Source of the DNA: Batkoa obscura
Taxonomy: Eukaryota > Entomophthoromycota > Entomophthoromycetes > Entomophthorales > Batkoaceae
Reading direction: 5' to 3'
Length of the DNA: 64,000 nt
NCBI GenBank assembly: GCA_030770535.1
Contig: JASVEC010000020.1
Span: 434,001 to 498,000, forward strand
Both the position numbers and the translations under genes were made by a program. Shown piece after piece: positions 51,255-63,040 of this stretch; the stretch's first letter is position 1; each line of letters opens with the position of its first letter. The notes under the pieces are model-generated. The model made no database searches and had not been told where the DNA came from. It worked only from the letters and a program-made list of their open reading frames with translations.

Positions 51255-51515
51255 TTAATGAATAAGAATAGTTTTTTGCTCTATATAATAGTTTAAAAAC
51301 ATATTATTTGAGCAGCTAACTTCTTGACTACATGTCATATTAAACCAGAAATGCCAATTCTCTTCCTCATGGTTTCCAAGACAGTTGCTTCGTTTTCCGC
51401 ATAACGGTAATGGACATGGTTGCGTAGCTAAAGGAAAATCCAATAATCCAAATAGAAAATTTAGTATTAGTGCTTTAAAAATGAAATAAAGGTTGGGATA
51501 TAAATATATAATCAA
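51255..51515 (-). CDS. Possible small secreted Cys-rich protein
   Basis: 86 codons. The first 30 residues are strongly hydrophobic and end in PLA, like a signal peptide, and the rest is Cys-rich: CPLPLCGKRSNC, then NMTC, SQEVSC. Such proteins are common in host-associated fungi. Against it: no homologue is recognised, the first third could be an intron reading through (TTTCCTTTAG stands just before the Cys-rich part), and the tail is AT-rich noise. Treat as a candidate only. Confidence 0.35.
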   Translation of the reverse strand: MIIYLYPNLYFIFKALILNFLFGLLDFPLATQPCPLPLCGKRSNCLGNHEEENWHFWFNMTCSQEVSCSNNMFLNYYIEQKTILIH

Positions 51516-52477
51516 ATTGAATTTAATTGAATTTAGACAATATATAAATAATTATTTGTTACAGGAAAATAGATCAAATAAACAGCAATAAAACTTATGC
51601 TACACCAAAACATAATGAAGTGAGCCAAGTAAAAAAGAAGCATACAATTTTCGATAATAAAGTTGGGTAATATCTGGCAACAAAAGATAAAAAAACACAT
51701 GAAATAATGTATATATCAAATAGAAAAGGATGATAACAGGTATTTTTTAAAAGACACAAGTAGCAAAGGTTTATTAAGCATAGCTAGAAAAAATACAGTG
51801 AATAATGAGTCTAAGTTTACAATTCGTAATTGTATAGTAAAGGAAAAAGGTAGTTAGACTTCAATAATAGTAACAATAATAAAATGATCAATTTGATATT
51901 GACCAATGCTAACAACCACTTTGAATATATTTTAAAAGATACAAAATAAGGTGCCAATATGGTAGCTTTAAATACTTCATTAAAAGATAAACATAAACTT
52001 CTAATAAGATATATAAATCATTTAAATCCGTTTACAAGTTCTATATTTTTAGGACCTACTTAAATTAATATGATTCCGAACATGTATAGATTATAAAAAT
52101 ATCAAAACTTTAATGATTTGTATCGTTATTATTTATTGTTTTGGTATTTTATTGTTTATTATTATAGAACCTAATTAAATCAAATAGCTATGAATTTAAA
52201 AAAAACACGATTGAATCTAAACAAGTTCTGTAAAAGTTTTAAGTTTTTTATCTTTATTAAATGTTATTTTATTTCAGTTTGATATCAAATTTGATGTAAA
52301 TAGCTTTTTCAAGGTATTTAAAATTAGTAGTAACTCTGTTACACAAATACATTATACTAATAACTCTTTATATCTATCCTTACTATAAGACAAATTTTTT
52401 ACTATATAAAGATTGATCTTCGATCTTAGTAAAATAAAGGATTAGTAAATAAATTTAAAACATACTAATGATTATTA

Positions 52478-52575
52478 GGGGATGTTTTTTTGGCTTTATC
52501 ACTTTTTATATCTTTTAAGCATTATTTAAGCGGAAAAATTATTAGTAAAATTCTTGAACATAAAAATACATTTCC
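52478..52575 (+). mobile_element. MITE copy 15, ATTA target site
   Basis: Ends GGGGATGT and ACATTTCC with ATTA directly on both sides (52474-52477 and 52576-52579). This copy shows that the base before GGGG is not part of the element. Confidence 0.9.
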
Positions 52576-53085
52576 ATTAGTTATTAAACTAATGTGTTAA
52601 GATACAATATAGCGAACCTTCATGATTGTTTAACCAAAATAGCTCTATATAAAACTCCAAATTTAGAAACTTATGAAATATATAAAATCATCTTAAAAAT
52701 TCAAAAAATAAAAAGAACAAAATCAATAACGAAATCGGTTATCATCCTATTACAATTTTCGTTTCAATCAGTATTATATAAACAGTACTTTATTATTAAA
52801 CAAAGAGGATCCATACATTGACTTAAATTTTCGTATTTGACTTTTAATTTTATTTCAAAAATTAATCATTGAATTTCCTATGAAATTTGTAATAGTAAGG
52901 TTTTGTAATAGGAATGAGTGTCCTCTATTCATATCAATCAAAACCAGCTTTAGATGGCTTACGCATATTCATATTACTTCTCAGGTCTCCTTATCCGCCT
53001 CATCCGCTTATTTATTTTCAAAAATAGTACATCTATATAAAACAAACAAACTAGACTTTATTTATCTATAGAAATAACAAAATAT

Positions 53086-53181
53086 GGGGATGTTTTTTTG
53101 TCTTCATTACTTTTTCCATTTTTAAGCACTATTTGAGTAGAAAGATTATTAGCAAAATTCTTAAACGAAAAATACACCCCC
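53086..53181 (+). mobile_element. MITE copy 16
   Basis: Ends GGGGATGT and ACACCCCC, ATAT on both sides. An apparent ORF from 53133 is MITE read-through. Confidence 0.9.
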
Positions 53182-53444
53182 ATATTCTAACCCAAATGCC
53201 CAACTTTTATAAAATAAACTCTTATACGATATTTGTTAGTACAAATTTCGTAGACCCAACATCTATCAGTATTTGCGATAAGTTTATAAGCACAGAATAC
53301 AATACAGAATACAGCATAGGATACATCATAGAATAAACCTCTTGAAGCATAATATCAATATAATATATTGAAATTTCACTGATTATAAGCAGTCATGTTT
53401 ATTGCTTTTCGAATTTGCTCAAAAATAAAAAATAAAATGAATAT

Positions 53445-53542
53445 GGGGATGTATTTTTTTGTTTAAGAATTTTACTAACAATCTTTCTACTCAAATAGCG
53501 CTTAAAAAATGGAAAAATAATGAAATCAAAAAAAACATCTTC
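53445..53542 (-). mobile_element. MITE copy 17
   Basis: Minus orientation, ends GGGGATGT and ACATCTTC, ATAT on both sides. Opposite in orientation to copy 16, 264 bases away. Confidence 0.88.
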
Positions 53543-53553
53543 ATATGTTTTTT

Positions 53554-53610
53554 GATTTCATTTACTTTTTCCCTCAATAGCTTTGGAAAAAGGGAAAAGT
53601 AACTGAAATT
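53554..53610. repeat. Foldback made of MITE-end sequence
   Basis: The left arm GATTTCATTTACTTTTTCCC (53554-53573) pairs with GGGAAAAGTAACTGAAAT at 53592-53609. The left arm resembles the MITE left part, which lies 11 bases away in copy 17. Confidence 0.6.
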
Positions 53611-54098
53611 AATAAGAATATCCTTATGTTGATTATTAGTTGTGAGAAGTTAAGTTTTTTAGATTTTGGTAGTATATGTCGTGTAAAAGATGAACAAAGC
53701 TATAAAATTAGGCGTTCTGATAAATTTTGATCAGAAGTTTTTATAGTTAATGTTTTTTTTGATGTATTTAATATAGTAAAATTATTAACTTTATTACATT
53801 TTACTAACATAGACAAAAGCAAAGCAAATAATATTTTAAATGATAAAAAGATTAATATTTAAATTTTTAATTTTAATAATTCTAATTTGTCATAGTGTAT
53901 CAATGAATAGCTTAATTTAGTTCCACTTCTATTATATTTTTAATTTCTAGATAAAGTTGTATGTTTATGAAAACATTCTTTAAACACCAGATAACTTCAA
54001 TAACAGTAATATACATGGTATTAATCATATATAAGAATACAAAAATATTTATTAATAAATAACAAGATTAAACACAACTAATACAAAAAACACCTCAA
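53611..54098. other. AT-rich spacer
   Basis: No gene or repeat seen before the PRXL2-like stop. Confidence 0.5.
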
Positions 54099-55028
54099 TT
54101 AAGAGGCAGAAAGATAATCGGAATCATCAGAATCATCATCGCTATAATAAGACATTACATTACTCTTCTTAAACGAGCTTACTTCACTATCCACATCATT
54201 GAAATTAAATGGTAAACCAACATCATCTAAATCATCTAAGATTGAATCCAATTCATTGGAAGACGTAGATTCAACTCTACTATGTAGGATAGACCCAGAT
54301 TTAGCTGTTCTGTATGATTTCTTTGAAGAAGCTTCAGTATTGGCCACTGATTTAGGTGCAATAGATTCAGTATAAAATAAGCATTCTTGTGGGCTAACTT
54401 CATCGATAATGGAAGGATCTCCACCACAAATTTTAAACATTTCCTTAATAGAAGGAAAAACAGCTGAACTAGTTTGTCGATATTCGTATAATAAACCAGT
54501 ATTTCCAGGCCCAACGATAAATGTACCACCTAATTGAAATCCATCGCCATAAATATCTCCTGAGATGCCAATAGAGTTTGCTGCTTTTACAGCAGTCCTT
54601 GTAGCAAACGTAAGTAAATCAGATAATCCTTGTACAATCGACATCTTTGTTAACCCTAATGCTTTATGTACTGCACGATCAGTATCTAAATATAAATCCC
54701 AATCCCAATATTTACCATCAATGAATTCTTGTAAACCTACTTCTTCAAAACCAATACCAATTAATTTGACATTCAACTCATCAAAATATGGCTTAAGGTC
54801 AGATAGTAATCGAGATTCATATCGACATAGGGGACAACCAAATCTTCTCAACACTTTTAGTATGACTGTATTATTTTCCCAGAGGTTATTTACCATAATC
54901 GTATCCCCTGTTAAGCTTTGGACTACAATACCTTCGAGGAATCGCTTCTTTTGTTTACGTCCAAACGGCTTCAAATTTTTCATTGTCTTCATGAATGAAG
55001 TTTTATTCATCTTAGTGTTGATCATCAT
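54099..55028 (-). CDS. PRXL2-type thioredoxin-fold protein
   Basis: 309 aa, one exon. The region at about 30-205 is of the peroxiredoxin-like 2 family (FAM213/PRXL2, the AhpC/TSA-like group): RRFGCPLCRYESRLLSDLK with a CxxC at Cys65/Cys68, then VKLIGIGFEE, then KYWDWDLYLDTDRAVHKALGL, and a later GGTFIVGPGNTGLLYEYRQ. Animal members are thiol reductases, including prostamide/prostaglandin F synthase; the fungal substrate is unknown. The N-terminus is basic (MKNLKPFGRKQKKRF). A Ser/Asp-rich acidic tail of about 80 residues, ending in SDDDSDDSDYLSAS, is an extension beyond the family fold. Both catalytic cysteines are present. Confidence 0.87.
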   Translation of the reverse strand: MMINTKMNKTSFMKTMKNLKPFGRKQKKRFLEGIVVQSLTGDTIMVNNLWENNTVILKVLRRFGCPLCRYESRLLSDLKPYFDELNVKLIGIGFEEVGLQEFIDGKYWDWDLYLDTDRAVHKALGLTKMSIVQGLSDLLTFATRTAVKAANSIGISGDIYGDGFQLGGTFIVGPGNTGLLYEYRQTSSAVFPSIKEMFKICGGDPSIIDEVSPQECLFYTESIAPKSVANTEASSKKSYRTAKSGSILHSRVESTSSNELDSILDDLDDVGLPFNFNDVDSEVSSFKKSNVMSYYSDDDSDDSDYLSAS

Positions 55029-57275
55029 TTTATTAATTATGAATTATAAAATCTGAGTTATGCTTTGTTTTTTATTTTGAATAAAATCAAAGATCACATA
55101 TATTAGATTCCTTGGTTCTTATATACTTTTAACATTTCACATATTAAATGAATATAAAATTATATACATTGTGCTTGAATCGAGGTACCACTAATGAAAA
55201 TGAGATTTTAAATGCATTATAGGTTTTAACTAACTTACTTTCTTTACCCTCCTTGGAAATTTTTATAACCCAGTAGTAAAAAATAGTATTATCTAATTAT
55301 TTTTCGTCTCTTTTTCCACATTCAACTAATCAAATACTCTTTTTCTTTGATTCTAACGATATGTTTTGATGCTCTTTTTTCTTTTGATCTATAGCTTATT
55401 TCTTTTTATTCCCCCATACTTTCCCCCTTTACCAATTTTCCTTAATTTTTATGCACGCTTTTAGTCATTTTTATGAAAAATTTTAAGTTGCAATCAAATT
55501 GGTTGGTAATTTATGCAGGTTTAATATTAACTCATCTTATTTTATCTTAAATAAATCTCGATTCTATCAAAGTTAATAGCATTAAAATAGTTTTAAATCC
55601 GTTAATAGGATGGTTGTCATGTTTTAATATTTACAGAAGTGTTAATTGTTACAAAAGTTTGTTGTATTTTTATAAATATTTAATTGAATTATTTACTCAA
55701 GTTGGTAAGTTTAATAGTTTTTTATTCTCCGATTAATATAGTCTTTTATTTTGTTACAAAAAATAATGAGTGTTTTTTATTATGGAGATAATCATTTAGT
55801 TTAATTTTTTAATTTAAGATCTCATTTAATTTAATACTTCGATCTTAAGGTTAATAAAACTATTATTTTTTAAGGTTTAAAACATTATTTTCAATAGACA
55901 CAGCTATTCAATTTAGAGCCTTGGATTTTGGTAAATTGGATTTTATAATTGTCCCCTCTTTTTTTGTTGGTACTAAAAGCAAAGATTTTTTAGCTTGTTT
56001 TTAGTTGGGGATAACAATTGATCATATTAGTATTATTATTATGCAACAAATTATTATTGTTAAGTACTATTTATATTACTACTTTTCATCTTGAATATAT
56101 ATATATTTAATATAGTAGTTATATTATTTAATTTATATAGTCTATAAAAATCTAAATTCCGACTTAATAATGATTTGATTTTAATTTAGTAATAAAATGC
56201 TAAAATCAAACATTTTTAAATTGAAACATTATCAAATTCTAGTCCTTTTAAAATTAAATAAAAGTTTTAAAACATAGATCTAATTGTACAGTTTATTGTC
56301 ATATTTTAGCTTTTTTACTCTATCAGAATCTAAAGCATAGAAATTATAAAAAAGTAAAATAAACAGAAAAAAAATTAGCAACACAATTTTAAAATATAGT
56401 ACTAGACATTTTCAAATTTTCATTTATTGAGTTTAACTATGATGACGACCTTTTCTATCTTCGCACTCATTAAATAAGAAAAATGTCTAGCTCTGTGTTA
56501 AAAAATTGGTAACAATGTAAAAATGATCTCATAAGCTATTTTACGAATAATAGAATCTTACTGGTTGTTTTCTTTTACCTTTTTAAAGACCAAATTACTC
56601 TTCTTTGAATTTAACATACTCATCGTAAACAATATTTTAAACGCTAAAGTATGTTCAATGAGATGTCATACCTATTATATATTTACTATCTTATTTCTTG
56701 TCCACTCTTCATTTTTTCAGTGGCAAAATCCACTTTAAAAATTTCTATTAATTTATGAGGTCATCAACTTCAACTCAGCTTTTAGAAAGCTTTACCCATC
56801 TAAGGAGTCAAAAAAGATGAAATATTATTGGATAAGGACAGTCTAAAACAAAAATTGAGTAGATTTGACCAAAGTTGAATCGAACTTGAGAATAAGCTGG
56901 CAGAAAAGAGATAGACTAGTAATTAAAAGATTCTATATTCATATTTTTTAAATAAAATGTATTCAATGTATTTTTTACAGCTTGTTTTATAGACATTGTA
57001 GTTTTGAATGGGTTTTACTAGTGAACTGTTATATCATGTAACTTTTAAAAACACGTTATTTGCACCTATAAACGCGTTTTTATTCCAAATCATTTTGACA
57101 AAAATAATTGGCTCAACCAGCAGAAAGCAGGAAATTTTAAAAATAGAAAGCCAACACGTCGATTGGTTCCTCTTTTTCTAAATAATCAGCCTCGTAGTTG
57201 ATTGGCTAACAAAAAAAACAAAATTTACCAAATCAGAAACTATAAAAATAAGCTGGTGGTTAAAAGCAAAAAAAA
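55029..57275. other. 2.2-kb AT-rich intergenic DNA
   Basis: Divergent promoter region for the PRXL2-like gene and DUT1. No coding frame or MITE seen. Confidence 0.5.
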
Positions 57276-58239
57276 ATGTTTTTATTGAAATTTAATCAAT
57301 TTTATCGCTTATCTACTTTAACTATGTCTAGTCTTAAAAGAACTAAGGTATAGTTCTTTTCTTATTATTTAATTGCAATCATCATTAAAATTAATATCTA
57401 ATTAGTCCTCATCCTCCTCTGCTTCCTCTGCTTCCTCTGCTTCTTTATTAACTTTATCAACTAATAAAAGAGCAAAGGTAAAATTGATCCATAATTGTTC
57501 ATTTCTAAACTTGAATTAACATTCTCTTCTTTTAGTCTTCAACATCAGATACTTATGAAAATTCTTGCACTACTAATACTACAACTACTGAAATGAGCCC
57601 AACTACTAAGAAACATAATGTAATATAACATATAATCTCATTACTTATTGATACCAATTCTTTTAATTATAGTTCTATCACAAGTCTGTTGATAGAGATT
57701 CATTACTTTTAATTAAAAAGTTAAACTTGAATGCTCAATTACCAAAACGCGGTTCGGCTTCAGCAGCTGGTTATGATTTATATAGGTAAATATATTGTTT
57801 ATTATAAGAAGTTGGAATATTAAATTGAACTCTATCTTTTAGTTCTGAAGATACAATGATTCCAGCCCGTGGACGCGGAGTAGCGAAGACAGGACTAGCT
57901 ATTAAAGTACCATATGGTACTTATGGTAGAGTTGCCCCACGCTCAGGCTTATCAGTAAAGTTTGGTATCGAAACTGGAGCTGGTGTGGTAGATAGAGATT
58001 ATAGAGTAAGCAAGCGGATTTATTTTGAATTTCAGTTAATGACTTGTATTTTTTTATTTTAGGGAGAAGTAGGAGTATTATTATTTAACCATGAAGATAA
58101 AGAATTTGAAATCAAAAAAGGAGATCGTATTGCTCAACTTGTTTTAGAAAAGATTGTTACACCTGAAATTGAAATTGTAGATGAACTAGATGTCACTGTT
58201 CGTGGTAGTGGAAAGTTTGGATCTACTGGAACTAGATAA
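57276..58239 (+). CDS. DUT1: dUTPase, two in-frame starts
   Basis: Trimeric dUTP pyrophosphatase, which makes dUMP and keeps uracil out of DNA. Exons 57276-57347, 57406-57477, 57536-57619, 57673-57785, 57843-58005 and 58063-58239 join to 226 aa. All five motifs are present: [37 protein letters not shown], and [10 protein letters not shown] (Lys where Gly is usual in the fifth). The first ATG gives [19 protein letters not shown], a basic, Ser/Thr-containing leader like a mitochondrial presequence. The ATG at 57324, 16 codons later and in frame, gives a 210-aa form starting MSSLKRTK, suitable for nucleus or cytosol. A Ser/Ala-rich linker (exon 2) and a Thr-rich one (exon 3) precede the core. 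Confidence 0.94.
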
Positions 58240-58785
58240 ATTGTGATGAAGCTGTAGATAGCTGTCTTGCTATTATATAAGGAAATTTGAATTCTAGAAT
58301 AGGAAGATGTCTATTTAATTATTATTATATGTATTTTTGTCCAGTATTAAGTTTGTTTCATAAAAAATTAATTGTACACTTAATAAAACTATTGACATGA
58401 TGTAATTTTAATATCTTGATAAATTTGGTATCATCAAATCCTTTTTATTATTGGTTTATCATTACTTCCAATTACAATAATATCTGATTATGTTGGTGTT
58501 AATAAATGCTATATACAGGCAGAACAGTCAGTTTTAGGACTAATTTTTTCCAATATCCTTTTCCAAAATAAGACTACTCAGTTGTATCCATTCGTTAATC
58601 ATGTATATCAAAATTAGACATATGATTCCATGCTAAACCAGCTGCAAAATATTTCATGGAGCAATCTTATTAAATTAATTTATGCATATTTTGTTCGTCA
58701 CCTTAGACATAATGAAACATCATTGAGTATATAAAGAAACATAACATTTTATTTCTTTATTTTTTTTACTTTGACTAGGTCCAAT
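58240..58785. other. DUT1 3' flank
   Basis: No gene. The first 50 bases after the stop resemble those after the dUTPase pseudogene at 63721 (GCTGTAGATAGCTGTC against GCTGAATGTAGCTATC), so the duplication included 3' flank. Confidence 0.5.
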
Positions 58786-60110
58786 ATGAGGAATTCGTTT
58801 AAATTTGAGAACTTGGAAAGGAAGATGATAAAAGAGGTTTTATATCATCTCACAGATAAGGATAAATTTAACTTGCTTATTTGCTGTAAAGAATGGAATA
58901 AAGCGATAACGCCCATACTATGGGGAGACATAACCCCAAGTTCATACTATAATGATAATAGAAAAGTGAAAGAAGCTTACAAAAAATATAGCCATTACAT
59001 AAAAACCTTGGACCTTAGATCATATTCGAATCTACCGGTGCATTTCTCAGTATACCCAAATAGCACCAAATTGTACATATATTTAGGTAAATATTTAAAA
59101 AAAAGGAACCACTTAAAAAATGTTCCTCTGACAGGACTTACTTGCACAACTTTCATTGATGGCATGACAACCAAAACATGCATATTAGTGAACAAAATCC
59201 ATACTAAATAAATATTTCAAAATATAAAGGATTTAGGAACTGGTAGATTGGATAACTATTTTGAAACGATAATAAGCGAATATTTGTCATCAACCATAGT
59301 ATCACTAACGATTAAAGACACTCGTGATAGTAAAATACCATATTTTGGAAATTTGTTAAGTGAGTTGGATGATTTAGAGATGATAAAATTGACTCTTATA
59401 AGTCCTAAAATAGAAGAGTTCGATTACTTTTTGAGTGAGCAGTATCTGCAGTTAAAAAGATTACGTATTTAAATTGTAAATGTAGATAATCTAGATCACA
59501 TAGTCATAAACTTAGACAATTAATTACTCAAAATTTGAAGTATCTTATTACGATGGATATACCATACTAGTGTTTAGAGAAGCACTAAGCTTGGGAGAAT
59601 TAGTATTAAATAAGCCAAATTATCCAAAACAGTCATAAATAATGGAATATTTCCAAAATTAATCAATTAAAGATATCTTACTGTACTAACATCTCATCAA
59701 AACATTTATATTCAGTATTCAATATGTCAAGGATTATTTGCTTAGATTTATCAATATATGAGGATGTTTTTTTTGCTTCATTACTTTTTCCATCTTTTAA
59801 GCGCTATTTACGTGGAAAAACTGTTAGTAAAATTCTTAAATACAAAAATACATCCCCATATTATGGTTATTTATTTTTGATCAGAGAAATTTATCCCAAG
59901 AAGAGCTACGATATAGTAGCATTAGAAATTATACACTTTACTTTAGTAAATGATTCTTTCAATTTTGTATATACATTGTGTCTTAAGCTATAAAATCTTG
60001 AGATGTTAGACTGTTATTTTAGCCTTGAGTCAATGTCTTTTGTTTGTAAAAAGGAGCTGCTATTAGATCATGGCATCACTAATATATTTTTCAACGTTTG
60101 TTATACTTTA
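58786..60110 (+). pseudogene. F-box/LRR pseudogene D, best preserved, with MITE
   Basis: An open frame of 141 codons starts MRNSFKFENLERKMIKEV and holds a full F-box-like N-terminus (LYHLTDKDKFNLLICCKEWN, AITPILWGDI). It ends at one TAA (59209-59211) and the frame then continues without shift: IFQNIKDLGTGRLDNYFE, SSTIVSLTIKD, ELDDLEMIKL, to a second stop at 59470. Beyond it, LRR remnants with more stops lead to MITE 18 and, after it, EIIHFTLVND and LEMLDCYF to about 60110. An active short F-box protein from the first frame cannot be excluded, but the remaining stops argue for decay. Confidence 0.7.
59760..59857 (+). mobile_element. MITE copy 18, in LRR part of pseudogene D
   Basis: Ends GAGGATGT and ACATCCCC, ATAT on both sides. 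Another long apparent ORF here is MITE read-through. Confidence 0.9.
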
Positions 60111-60472
60111 AATTTAAATATTTTAATTGGCTATATTTTAGTATCATAAAAGTATAAGGTCATTTCAAATTTCAGAGCCAAATGGTTATCTAAAGAAGTA
60201 TATGGAAGAGCATAATTCGGCCATTATATAAAAATCGTTTTACAGCCTTTGATATATAATATATATACGTAGTTTATCTTCTATATGTAATGATCTCATT
60301 ATAAAAAATAAAGTTTGTTCTTTCTTAAATTAGTCGATTTTGTTCTATCAACTGACAATATATATTATAAATAAAATTATATGAAAGTTATATTAGGGTA
60401 TTACCAAAGCTTTAATAAATTTATACTAAAATGTAATATACTATGACGATTTTTTTTAACGACAGCATATAT

Positions 60473-60569
60473 CAGAATGTTTTTTTAATTTCATTACTTT
60501 TCCATTTTTTAAGTGCTATTTGAATGGAAAGATTGTTAGTAAAATTCTTAAACAAAAAAATACATCCCC
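60473..60569 (+). mobile_element. MITE copy 19
   Basis: Left end worn to CAGAATGT, right end ACATCCCC; ATAT on both sides. Confidence 0.88.
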
Positions 60570-60638
60570 ATATATATATTTACAATAATGCCGCTTTATT
60601 TTCTGATAAGCTACAGATCTTTGTTGTTAATATGATAT

Positions 60639-60737
60639 GGGGATGTGTTTTTGTATTTAAGAATTTTACTAGCAATTTTTCCACTCAAATAGCGCTTAAA
60701 AGGTGGAAAAAGTAATGAAGCCAAAAAAAACATCCCC
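60639..60737 (-). mobile_element. MITE copy 20
   Basis: Minus orientation, intact GGGGATGT and ACATCCCC ends, ATAT on both sides. It faces copy 19, 69 bases away. Confidence 0.92.
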
Positions 60738-60879
60738 ATATAGAGTATGGGATATGGTTATCTCGTGATACAAATTAACGACTTTTATAAAAACAAAATC
60801 TAGGGTCATGCTTGTATTTTGGAAACAAATTGCTACAATTTACAAGTTTAAAAGATCTTATATTTTTAAAATAAAATAA

Positions 60880-62176
60880 AATATAATAAGATATAATTAA
60901 TAAAAGCATCTGCATTTGAGGATTTAATATTAGTAAATGTTACATTAGTTAAAGTTGATTCTCTTACAACCGGATGCTTTGAAAATGGTATATCATTTTC
61001 AAAAGAACACTCCTCTATTTCAAGGTTATATAAATTGGGGCATAGAATAAATAAAAAGTAAAAAAAGTGATGTTATAAAGCTAAATTTCAAATTCTTAAT
61101 ATTACTATATTTTATAGTACATTTCGAATATATCTCTTCAATTAAAAATGGCCGATACTCTTTTTTGGTGGATTTAAATGATCAACTCTTATTCTATCAA
61201 TTAACCAGTGCTTTATCATAAATAGATTTAAATAAGTAACTGTAGTTATATTAAATATGGGATATGAATTCCTGGACAAAAATAGCATGTGTAAGACTTA
61301 ATTAATTTAATTTTGGGAATTTTTGTTTGCTTATCGTTGTTTTAGATAGATTAGGTTCTGACAATCTTAGTTTTCTTAAATCTGATACACCGTTAAATGT
61401 TATTCCTTTCATCTTTAGTACTCCGTTGATTTTAAATAAACTTTCTTCCTCAATATAAAGTGCTCCAAATTTTGGGTGATTGCTTAAATTCACGTACATC
61501 CTTTTGATATTTCTTCCATAGAAAAATCTAGAATAAGAACTATTAAAATCAACAAAAACACTGACTAATTCAAGTGTTTTCGAGTTCTGAAACTTATTTA
61601 TTAATATCCTTAGGCATAAAGCTGGTTTAATAATACCGTTTTATATTACTAATGAGATGATAGTTGATGGCAAATATGGTATTATTGGCCTTTTGAAACA
61701 ATAATACTCTTGGCTTTCTAAATCATCAATTTCCAAATATTTTAAATTCCGAAATATCTTTTTGATAGAACCTTCCATTACAAGTCTAAGCTCATCAATT
61801 GAAATATTTCTAGATAAACTTCTATAATAAAGACCTATTAATCGAATTTAATTAAGATAATCTTTGTATTTTAGATACCTAGATAATAAGGTATATAATT
61901 TAATGCTGCTTTAATAAATTGATTGTTGACCACAGGGTGCTTTAAAAGAAGTTCTAATACAATAATTTGATGTTATCACTATATTCCTTTAAGTTGCTAT
62001 AGATTTACTTACATTTGCAGTCTTTAGCTGTGGTTATATCCTCCCATAAGATCGGTACAATTACCATGTTCGATATTTTGCAATAAAAGGGTAAATTAAG
62101 TTTATACTTACCTGAGAAATGATATAAAACTTGTTTGGTTATTTCGTTCCCTAGATTCTCAAATATAAAATTATGT
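60880..62176 (-). pseudogene. F-box/LRR pseudogene E
   Basis: Read from 62176 downwards: NFIFENLGNEITKQVLYHF, then NLPFYCK, VIVPILWEDIT, YSDNIKLLY, aligning with the F-box of pseudogene D in the opposite orientation. There is no ATG at the expected place and there are stops within the first 60 codons. A 65-codon open piece at 61302-61499 (FGALYIEEESLFKINGVLKM, DLRKLRLSEPNL) and LCPNLYNLEIEECSF with STLTNVTF near 60930 are LRR segments. D and E lie tail to tail with MITEs 19 and 20 between them. Confidence 0.75.
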
Positions 62177-63040
62177 TTTATTTTTGTTTTAATAAGGGAA
62201 GAGAAGAGAAAGTATTCTTAATTTAATTTATATATCAATAGCACTAAAATAATGGATGATGTTAAATTTTGCCAACTCTAATCCATTTATTAAAACATCA
62301 TTATAGTATTAACTACAATAAGCGCTGAACTTATAATAGCGAAGTCTTTGATACTCATTTTTTGTACATTTTTGATGTTTAGTTTAAAAACCTGATCTAT
62401 CTTGTTATAAAATTCAAAGTTCAAAAGGAATATGCTAAAACACTAAACCCTAAATGAATTCCCTACTTGCATACTTAATACATTAAGAAAAGTCTTACTT
62501 TATATAGATCTCAGCATGTTAAAAAAGGCTATCTAAAAAATTTAAAATATAACTTTAGACATTGAAGCTGTTAAAAACTAGTATAATAGTCGCTAATGAA
62601 TTTTATATAAAATATTTCCAACTAGAAAACAATTTGTAAATTTTTTATGGCTTCTTTTTTATGAGTTGGAAAGATGGCTATTGATGACTTATCAGATTGT
62701 ATATGTATCAAAAAGCATCTTGTCTGCTCCTAAAAAGCGCGTTTGAGTTTGAAAATTAAAGAATTAGAAACGTTTAGATCAATTAAATACAAAGGGAAGA
62801 ATATACAATTATGCTTATTGGCTATCTTTTTAAATTTGGGCTTGTGCTCAAACGATTAATGTCAAAAACACCAAATTAGAACTACGAAACTATGTAAGAT
62901 TTTGAAAATAAAACCTTTTTACTCAAATTCAACCATCAACTCAAAAATTTAACGACTTTAGTCATATTCAATATTAAGCTCAAATGCAAAGTAGATTTAT
63001 AGCTATTTATTAATAATTCCTATTAGCTAAATTCCTCATT
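62177..63040. other. AT-rich spacer
   Basis: No gene seen. The end may include worn upstream parts of the dUTPase pseudogene. Confidence 0.45.

Larger units (their letters stand above)
50029..52477. other. AT-rich region with a MITE and one small ORF
   Basis: No convincing gene apart from the small ORF at 51255-51515; MITE 14 at 50989. Confidence 0.5.

Noticed and set aside
52594-53071. Two plus-strand ORFs of 75 and 63 codons
   Set aside because: No recognisable domain, no start context or introns, low-complexity AT-driven composition; a faint LRR look in the first is not enough.
53133-53336. ORFs beginning in MITEs, such as this one and those at 8025, 59724 and 60524
   Set aside because: Their first codons (SKILK-type peptides) are MITE sequence and the rest is flanking DNA. 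They are read-through, not genes.
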